Assembly: GCF_032884065.1 (NCBI RefSeq)
Contig: NC_088873.1
Span: 25,099,558 to 25,163,557 of the forward strand
Reading direction: 5' to 3'
DNA from: Artemia franciscana
Lineage: Eukaryota; Arthropoda; Branchiopoda; Anostraca; Artemiidae
Length of the DNA stretch: 64,000 nucleotides
How positions within the stretch are numbered: position 1 is the first letter of the stretch; the number at the start of each line of letters is the position of its first letter. The position numbers and the translations under genes were made by a program. Below the pieces are notes generated by a model, which saw only the letters and a list, made by a program, of their open reading frames with translations, ran no database searches and was not told the origin of the DNA. Shown here piece after piece: positions 58,601 to 64,000 of the stretch.

Positions 58601-59303
58601 TCTTGTTGATAAACTTCCTTTTTCCAGGTTTAGTTTGGTGAGACATATTAGAGATTGTAGTCTTAATAGCGCAGTGGTCACTTTGTAGATCTGTTACTCT
58701 ACTTATTGAAACCTGGTCAACAGCAGCAGCAGGACCTAGTTGAATATCAATGGTTGAAATTTTTTTATTTTTTATAGTATAATAAGTTGGCAAATTATAT
58801 GGAGTTAGAACTGCTATATGGTTATTTTCTAACAGTAATCTTTCAACATTTTTCCCAGCTCGGTTTGATTGTTCAATATATTCCCAATGAGTGCTATGAG
58901 TGTTTAGGTCACCAAAAATAATGGAGTTGTGACCCTCTGCTTCTGTTGATAAAATATTATATATATCAGTATCCCCCTTTGGGTTATACATAGATTTAAT
59001 TATTAAAGTGTCTCCTGAGCTTAAAGTGATTGATACTCCTACCACATCTATTTCATGGTCATGTTGCTTTAATGGTAATGGATAGTGAACTATTTTATCA
59101 GCTATAAAAATGAGCACTCCACCTCCTTTTCTGCCAGAATCTCTATCTTTTCGATAGCATTTGTATCCTGGTATGGACACTTTTTTTAGATTATTTAAAT
59201 GTGTTTCTTGGAGACAAGTTACATCCACTTTTTCTTTATTAATATACGAGCAAAGTTCCATCATTTTTGTATTATTAAGTGAAAAAGCGTTCCACTGTAA
59301 CAC
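55674..59303 (-). CDS. retrotransposon ORF2 polyprotein: endonuclease, reverse transcriptase, RNase H
   Basis: 1209 codons without a stop. Endonuclease at residues ~1-220: WN at 4-5, QETH 32-35, GDLNTH 131-136, SDH 208-210. RT at ~430-760: NSAPGYDEI 451-459, SYRPISVLP 512-520, motif A LFDWTDAY 582-589, motif B GLPQGTVISPLLF 640-652, motif C FADD 670-673. RNase H at ~958-1085 with all four acidic residues (D963, E998, D1024, D1079). C-terminal CCHC: C1153, C1156, H1165, C1170. All catalytic residues appear intact. The first codon is GTG. No in-frame ATG exists between the preceding stop and the WN motif (the first is residue 14), so the true start is uncertain. It nicks target DNA and primes reverse transcription there. 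Confidence 0.95.
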   Translation of the reverse strand: MLQWNAFSLNNTKMMELCSYINKEKVDVTCLQETHLNNLKKVSIPGYKCYRKDRDSGRKGGGVLIFIADKIVHYPLPLKQHDHEIDVVGVSITLSSGDTLIIKSMYNPKGDTDIYNILSTEAEGHNSIIFGDLNTHSTHWEYIEQSNRAGKNVERLLLENNHIAVLTPYNLPTYYTIKNKKISTIDIQLGPAAAVDQVSISRVTDLQSDHCAIKTTISNMSHQTKPGKRKFINKKGNWPMFKQILQEANYNLLEDFSRIDDKVKILNKIMMDAAHKAIPKTSPNIWTPTGNKRIKNWWNELCSTAVEAKNVAKKACQRHPSMSTAIEYKHSSAKVKKICLQAKREAWEKFMTNIDHQTAVSKIHQYVSKMNGKRMTLDDRKYEIKHQGQLITSDFLKADIFANTFMKKPLDTVLPNPPVCVLPSVAQHKKSLMLPFFLSELQTAIERCNLNSAPGYDEIHIKWLIETPDIFRAKLLEVCNNAWREGKFPTPWKIALIYPILKPGKPPEDPISYRPISVLPIMGKIFERMILRRLEWFAEVNQIIPQSQTGFRKSHSAMDNITRIETDMTDALQEGEVGIAVLFDWTDAYGNVKRKKLQEIMHNKKFPPLAISIIMNLLCDCSFQVQINEILSVRKQVEDGLPQGTVISPLLFTLYISELKLRRQSKHGEFADDLLVWNRHKNITLLQNIIQEDIYDVCLFSKAFGLPISIPKTKAIVFHKRQVTLPKPLRIEESEIVYEPSVRLLGMILDSRLKWQPYLMMLRMTILKRLTILKRLAGSKWGSSPKLIIDFYKMYIQSKLEYGIQFLTNIPVTFFNTPEKLQNSAIRIALGLHKHTAVVKLKELSGLPALKDRATMQRNCYFTKIQTHGKIHAVFPSTFGNPAKPQHLLSSFSQYLKDYPNWKNEQADSYPFPKCPPWEMVALECHLQLVSKDKSHYSDQYVCQLFANKISSHFPKHILAFTDGSVKGSRAGAGVCIPHVSLNISATLPSHTSILSAELFAIHKALETMARLNLSSKKVLILTDSNSAIQLIRKINYEAVDSDLKLIRDDLQRLNKCGVFVSFQHIPIHKGLIHNVTADRLANEAANIDPQPESKLGNLRDIMKRRGQIKCLLFRNSPFRFREDTVWYYRLKSGYPFLNSVRFQWNLYHSPLCRWCLTTEETPQHIFFDCQILAPKTNKIKIICKKLKIEEMFDSIISFQLPPNTERPI

Positions 59304-59361
59304 TATCAGTTTATCTATATCACTAACATTGTTAATTAGTTGGGGAGAGGTTGTTTTCTAA

Positions 59362-60123
59362 TCATTGGGGAACTTGAATATTTTTGGCTGCAAGAATAGC
59401 AATTAGTTCCTTAAATTCATCTGTAACTTCTTTCAGCAATGACTCTGGAAAGTGCTTTTCTAATGTTTTCTCACATAGTTCATTTTTCATTTGTGTGTCA
59501 TAATTTGATAATCGAATAAGCTCCTGGGTAATAATAAATTTTGTCAAGTTTCTTAGTTGATTACCAACTAAGATTTTGGGTGTTGGAGGCTTGATGTTGC
59601 TTCTTTGAGGTCCATTACCCCTAATAGATAAGAATGTAGGTCTTTTGGGTTGAGAGGGGGATACACCTGCAGGAATTCTTCCTACTTTGTGGTCAAGTCT
59701 GGGGAAAGAAGGGCTAGTTATACTTATGGGTTGCTCACTAGTTGATAGGGAGTAGGTCTCATAGAAGTTGGTTGCAGGAATTTTTTTCCACGCCTGCTGT
59801 GGTTGTCTTCTCAGCTCTTGGACTGGAGTTGGTCTCCTGGAAGGTGTATTGACAAAGTTTATATGAGGCTGACTAGGTTCTTTCCTCATAGCATTAGCAA
59901 TTATGGGTACTGGAATTCTTTTCTCCTGTGCTATTTTTACAGTCTGACTTCTTTGTTTGTATTTAGCACAAACATTTCTGTCATCAGAAAGATGTGAACC
60001 TCCACAGTTAATACATTTTGTTGGGTAATGGCAGTTGCTTTCAGAGTGACCCCTTGATGTACAGTTTTTACAAACAACAGCAGTGGCAAATGGACAGAAT
60101 TTTTGTGTGTGCCCTAGTTTCAA
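59362..60123 (-). CDS. retrotransposon ORF1, C-terminal half (zinc knuckles)
   Basis: This 253-residue open stretch begins with a TTG codon that is not a start. It is the continuation of ORF1 after a frameshift. It has the end of knuckle 1 (GHTQKFC), knuckle 2 (CKNCTSRGHSESNC, CX2CX4HX4C) and knuckle 3 (CINCGGSHLSDDRNVC, CX2CX3HX7C), then a KYKQRSQTVKIAQEKRIPV segment typical of arthropod I- and Jockey-group Gag proteins, and a Pro/Ser-rich tail. The role is binding element RNA. It ends 58 bp before ORF2. Confidence 0.88.
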   Translation of the reverse strand: MKLGHTQKFCPFATAVVCKNCTSRGHSESNCHYPTKCINCGGSHLSDDRNVCAKYKQRSQTVKIAQEKRIPVPIIANAMRKEPSQPHINFVNTPSRRPTPVQELRRQPQQAWKKIPATNFYETYSLSTSEQPISITSPSFPRLDHKVGRIPAGVSPSQPKRPTFLSIRGNGPQRSNIKPPTPKILVGNQLRNLTKFIITQELIRLSNYDTQMKNELCEKTLEKHFPESLLKEVTDEFKELIAILAAKNIQVPQ

Positions 60124-61022
60124 GCAGTGTTTGCATTGTATAGGTTTTCATCATAGAATCTAAAGGCAACTCTTCCACCAAACAAGAATAACTTTTCTGG
60201 TGAATATTCTCCTTCAAATGCACAAAGAACAGAGTTACTTGCTACTAACTCATTGTTTTCATTTCTTTTTTTTAGTCTTGTTATTGACTTCAGAGGGTAA
60301 GATAAAAGGGAACTATCAGTAAGACCCTCTTGGATGTCATTGTCTGTATATAAACTGGGTATATTATAAATGACCAGTCTAGTTTCTTTTTGAATTAGTT
60401 CTTCTTTTGGCTTACAAGTTACTTCCATATTACCAATATGTGTCAAGTCCAGCAGAGAGGTCAGACAGGCTGCATCATTGGCAAATACTTCAGCTTCTCC
60501 ATTTCTGTTAATGAATATATCAAATTCCTTTCTTAACTTCTTGAAAATGTTCATCCTCAAAAAGTCAATATGTTTTTTTGGTTCAAATTTCAGGGGTTTG
60601 AGACTGGTATTTTTCTGGACGGGTGAGATTACAACAGCAAACATTGGAATGGATAATTCATAACTAGGGGTTGGGGCTGTTGACTCATCTGTTGGTACCG
60701 AAAGATTGGGGCCGTCAACCTTTCTCTTTTTATTATTCTTTTTCTTGAGTTTTTGAACTACTTGGAAGTCATCCAATGCCAGATGGTTCTCATCATCTGG
60801 TACTTGACAGTTTGGTTCACACCACTGAGGTGAACCCACAGAAATCATTGTGCCATCACTAGATGTAGATGGTCTTGATGGCTGTCTAGTCCTGGCCTTT
60901 TCAGTTTTGTCGTTATCATTATTTGCAGGCTTAGTGATTTGAGGAGGAGATATGGCAATATTGCTCCTAGGCTTAGCATGGCTCCCCTCTAGATAGGGAT
61001 CTGGTGGATCTAGCTTAGACAT
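60120..61022 (-). CDS. retrotransposon ORF1, N-terminal half (Gag-like)
   Basis: The first ATG in the open frame is at 61022 (MSKLDPPDPY); the frame is open upstream without one. A low-complexity polar region with KKKNNKKRK comes first, then a segment with LRMNIFKKLRKEFDIFINRN, RLVIYNIPSLYTDNDIQEGL and SVLCAFEGEYSPEKLFLFGG, the RRM-like domain before the knuckles of I/Jockey Gag. It runs into a stop just after AFRFYDEN. Reading the -1 frame from the GAAAAC site (about 60144-60150) puts the first knuckle (CKHCLKLGHTQKFC) in frame with the other half. A one-base deletion is the simplest cause. Confidence 0.88.
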   Translation of the reverse strand: MSKLDPPDPYLEGSHAKPRSNIAISPPQITKPANNDNDKTEKARTRQPSRPSTSSDGTMISVGSPQWCEPNCQVPDDENHLALDDFQVVQKLKKKNNKKRKVDGPNLSVPTDESTAPTPSYELSIPMFAVVISPVQKNTSLKPLKFEPKKHIDFLRMNIFKKLRKEFDIFINRNGEAEVFANDAACLTSLLDLTHIGNMEVTCKPKEELIQKETRLVIYNIPSLYTDNDIQEGLTDSSLLSYPLKSITRLKKRNENNELVASNSVLCAFEGEYSPEKLFLFGGRVAFRFYDENLYNANTA

Positions 61023-61194
61023 AAGTCTAGTAACTTCACAATATCTGAAAGGTGCTAAACCTCTTAAATAAAGAAATGACAATAATTGAATAAAAGATAA
61101 AGCTTTAGATACTCTACTGCCAAAGCAATATAATTATCAAATATAATATTAGTAAATATCCGTTTTCATCCGTTTTTGTGTTGTATTGAAGCAT

Positions 61195-61790
61195 AAATTA
61201 CAATAAATACCAAGTCATAATTAAAACTAGCAGAAACTAAGATAAGTAGGGCTGATACGCCCCATGGCTTTTATAGAATAGAACATAGTTTGCACTTTAC
61301 TGAAAACAAAATACATTTAAATGTTTGCACTTTTTTAACTTTGATAAATCCAAAATTATTATGACCTTAAGGAATAAATGTCAGTGTATGCATATTAAAC
61401 TGTCAATCCACATTCATTTGTTGAATTTTTGAGTAGTTTTGGTTATGATGGTTTGTCTTTCGATATTATGAGAAATAGAAACATTCAGCTTGAAATAAGG
61501 AGTGTTTTCAGTAAAGTGCAAATTAATTTCTGGTCTTCAGAAGGCATGGGGGGAATCAACCCTACTCATCTTAGTTTCCGTTGGTTTGGTTTTGACTCAG
61601 CTGTTTAGACTATTGTAATTTCTGTTCGTTTTGGGTTTCATTTATTTATTGATGGTTATTTGTGGTAGTTTTACGATTACAAAATTATTTAGCTTGATTT
61701 ATGCTCATTTTTGGCTAGTTGTAGCTCTGAACTTTTCTTTGAAAAGCTTATTTTGCAGAAAAAGTTTTTTTAAATTAGTTTGTGCTGATC
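61195..61790. repeat. D-family repeat with inverted heads, flanking the I-type element
   Basis: A reversed head at about 61225-61320 (GCAGAAACTAAGATAAGTAG to TTTGCACTTTACTGAAAAC) faces a forward head at about 61507-61590 (TTTTCAGTAAAGTGCAAATT to ATCTTAGTTTCC). Next comes the arm TCGTTTTGGGTTTCATTTAT and ATGCTCATTTTTGGCTAG. The left neighbour of the retroelement (55344-55380) is the missing, reversed arm of this repeat. Confidence 0.8.
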
Positions 61791-61905
61791 TAAAAGACAA
61801 ATATGCTGCTTAATTCGCTTTTTAATATTCTATCCAAATATACTTGTCTTGCAAATTTTGTCTTGGGCTTATAATTGCACCTCGTTTTTTTTTCGATTTC
61901 TTTTC

Positions 61906-61907
<2 letters not shown>

Positions 61908-61979
<72 letters not shown>
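61908..61979. repeat. poly-T run (72 nt)
   Basis: 72 consecutive T. The lysine-rich minus-strand ORFs across it are artefacts. It could be the poly-A tail of a minus-strand retrocopy, but no retro body is recognised on the right side. Confidence 0.95.
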
Positions 61980-61989
61980 CTTTTGTTAG

Positions 61990-64000
61990 TTGAACGAAGA
62001 AACAACACACTATTTAATTAAAAATTCAATTGATGAATATATTACAAAGCACTGAGTGCTGATACAGAAAATATATCTTATTAATGTCTATTTGTTTTAA
62101 GTTTAGTGTTACTCTTTACTTTCTCTTGATTTTTTTATTTTTACTTTACCTAGGATATTCAAATCATCTGCATAATCATAGTTTAGAACAGTTTTAAGTT
62201 TCAATTGGATATTTGATTTCTAATTAACATAGTTTGTGCATACATTAATGGTGTTAATGTTTGAAATTAAGTTGTGGTTAAAGACTAAGCCGTTTAATAC
62301 ACAATTAATAGCAGCTATGATAAGAGTAGTTGTGGTAGGAGTTGCTTCTCAATTATTTTGGAGTTCTTATTTGTAATGGTAGTTTCAGATTCTTAATCAT
62401 CACCTCAAACATTGTTAAATACCAACTTTGGTGAAAATCAAGCACTGTCTTGGGCAATTAAATATGCTGAATTTTGATGATTTAATTTTCATCAGAATTA
62501 CTCTTCCTTTTGAGGGCATTTTCTGCCTTTTACAGGTTCTGTTCCTATTAGAAAGAGTTGGTCCTTATTAAAATCCACTGTCACAAACACATTGACATGA
62601 TATAGTTTCGGTGGTTGAGGGTCTAAAAATAGATTTGAAAAGTAATTTGAAGAATACTAAATTGCTTAATCAAAGATAAATGAGGATGAAAGGGTTATTC
62701 TAGGTAAGAAGAAGAGTTACCAAGTAAATAGCTTTATGAGGATTTTGGATGAAATGAATTTGTAAAAGTAGAGTAGCCAAGGCACAGCAAGTTTCTTCAC
62801 TGTTGAAAAGGTTTTACAGAGTAAGAAAACAAGTTTTCTAACCAAGAGTAGGATATTAGAAGCTGCACTAATCATAGTTGTCAAATTGCTTCAAAACGTC
62901 AACATTATCAACCTTGGCAACATTTATGCTTATTGAGGAAATATATGGCCACTCTTACACTTTTTTGTAATGCCTGGTGTCTTTTTATCAATAGACCCCT
63001 CAAAACACTAAGAATGTGCTGTGTCGTTTTCCCTTCACGGCCTCAAACTGGTATTCTCTTTGAAGTTTTCTCGTGACCTCACCAGCTCTTTCTGCTAGAT
63101 TCATGGACTCTATCCTATAGTTATTGTATAGGAGAGGTGTGGGTTACTAGTTCTTTAAGTCTTTTTTTTTTGTGTATTAATGATTTAACACTTACCTCTT
63201 CCTGTGAGTATCCTTTCGTCAAATACTCATTCACATATTTCACAGAAAACTCAGAGATTCAAGTAAAGAACATGGTTATAAAATTCATTGCCGTTACTGT
63301 CCATTTTTGGCAAGTTGCTGTACTTCAGTCTTTTACTATAAATTTCCCAACTCTTTGTTGCTACTTCATCCACAATATCATTTTACTCATCTGTCACTTT
63401 TCTCCTTATCCTTTGCTTACATAAAGATTCTGCTTAAATACTGACGTTTTAAATTATATTTCGAAAATTCTGGTTCTCTTCGAAAGATCCACAGTGTCTG
63501 CAGTCTATTTCGATGCTTTCAAGACCATTGGAGATGCTTAGTGAAAGTATGATTTGAAAGTCCTTGACTTACTGATTTTCGAACAAATGAGAATTCCCGT
63601 CATCATTGTGGGGTTTACAAGGAGAAATCCATACATTACTCTAAATGACAATTTATGGTAGTCTTGGAACTAAAAGACAATCTTGGTTGACTTAAGCTTG
63701 CTTTGAGGATTGCAAAGACCATTTTCTCCTTACATATTAAGAAAAAAAAATACCAAAACAATGACCTTCGCAAAACAGATAACAAAAATTACAGTGAAGA
63801 ATCTTAGCATTGGGCTATATGATGAAGTTAAATCTGAAGTGCATTAATTGTTGAGCCTGGCAGCTAAAAATAATTCTTGTATCATCTAATAAAATATAAC
63901 AAGGCAGCTTAAACAAGCTCGACCGAGCTTCTTTAAACAAGAGTCATTATAAATAATACTTAGTTAAAGTTTTATTCTTATTTTAAAGTTGTTGTTTTTT
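61990..64000. other. unassigned terminal interval
   Basis: AT-rich sequence with no clear gene. At 63140-63260 an open stretch reads LFFLCINDLTLTSSCE, and at 63497-63525 a frame gives VSAVYFDAFKTI; both faintly resemble RT motifs (xxINDLP and VYFDFxKAF). They are in the wrong order for one intact element, so I treat them as possible scraps only. Confidence 0.35.

Larger units (their letters stand above)
55381..61190 (-). mobile_element. near-complete I-group non-LTR retrotransposon
   Basis: The order on the minus strand is a short 5' region, ORF1 (61022-59362, one frameshift), ORF2 (59303-55674), and a 3' UTR of about 290 bp ending near ATGGAATGGAATGGC. ORF1 is Gag-like with three zinc knuckles. 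ORF2 has endonuclease, RT, RNase H and a C-terminal CCHC, so the layout fits the I superfamily (I/Nimb-like; LOA is an alternative). Boundaries are inferred from the D-family repeat it splits: ACCCAAAACAA at 55380 and AAATTACAATA at about 61195. No clear target duplication was found. Confidence 0.85.

Noticed and set aside
61790..62010. Lysine-rich ORFs on the minus strand.
   Set aside because: They are translations of the 72-nt poly-T run.
63137..63525. INDL and VYFDAF phrases suggesting another reverse transcriptase.
   Set aside because: The motifs are in reversed order and no further RT motif could be read; kept only as a possible scrap.

Overview
The window looks like AT-rich nuclear DNA from an arthropod, most likely a crustacean. 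A branchiopod such as the brine shrimp Artemia is my best guess. The guess rests on memory of similar palindromic repeats and non-LTR reverse transcriptase proteins and was not checked. Spliced exons, GT/AG introns of several kilobases, poly-A tails, a tRNA-derived SINE and many degenerate non-LTR retrotransposons all show that it is eukaryotic. There is no operon structure, CRISPR array or prokaryotic gene.

Only one host gene is visible: the 3' part of the catalytic subunit of mitochondrial DNA polymerase gamma (POLG), on the plus strand. Five exons (16538-16669, 20384-20581, 31158-31292, 35990-36106, 42542-42733) join in phase 0 and encode the end of the palm and fingers with the C-terminal tail. 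They include the catalytic HDE motif, which is cut from its following Val by an intron. Earlier POLG exons must lie outside the window, because 1-16.5 kb is repeat sequence.

The rest is repeats. From 1 to 2.7 kb there is a broken CR1/Jockey-type reverse transcriptase interrupted by a ~1.65 kb block of ~290 bp tandem units. From 2.95 to 6.4 kb there are two head-to-tail copies of a composite element with palindromic heads; one head has 128 bp arms that read as perfect. From 8.1 to 14.6 kb there is a recent tandem duplication of ~3 kb, then more family-A repeats and TA microsatellites up to 16.3 kb. The POLG introns hold a 52 bp minisatellite with a 208 bp higher-order period, a pogo-like MITE, several diverged tandem arrays, a 24 bp-based hierarchical satellite with a reverse transcriptase fragment inside it, and a second copy of the first tandem block.

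Downstream of POLG an RTE-like element (43.6-48.0 kb) is split by a minus-strand non-LTR element of about 3.4 kb with a poly-A tail and an imperfect target duplication. Next come a 624 bp inverted-repeat MITE with a perfect 8 bp target duplication, a SINE on the minus strand, palindromic D-family and A-family repeats, and at 55.4-61.2 kb a nearly complete I-group non-LTR retrotransposon on the minus strand. Its ORF2 (endonuclease, reverse transcriptase, RNase H, C-terminal CCHC) is open for 1209 codons. Its ORF1 has one frameshift. The last 2 kb hold a poly-T run and unassigned sequence.

I found no clear evidence of a new multi-gene system. The most unusual material is the architecture of the palindromic composite repeats and their shared core, the nested satellites, and the young structural variants in and beside POLG.
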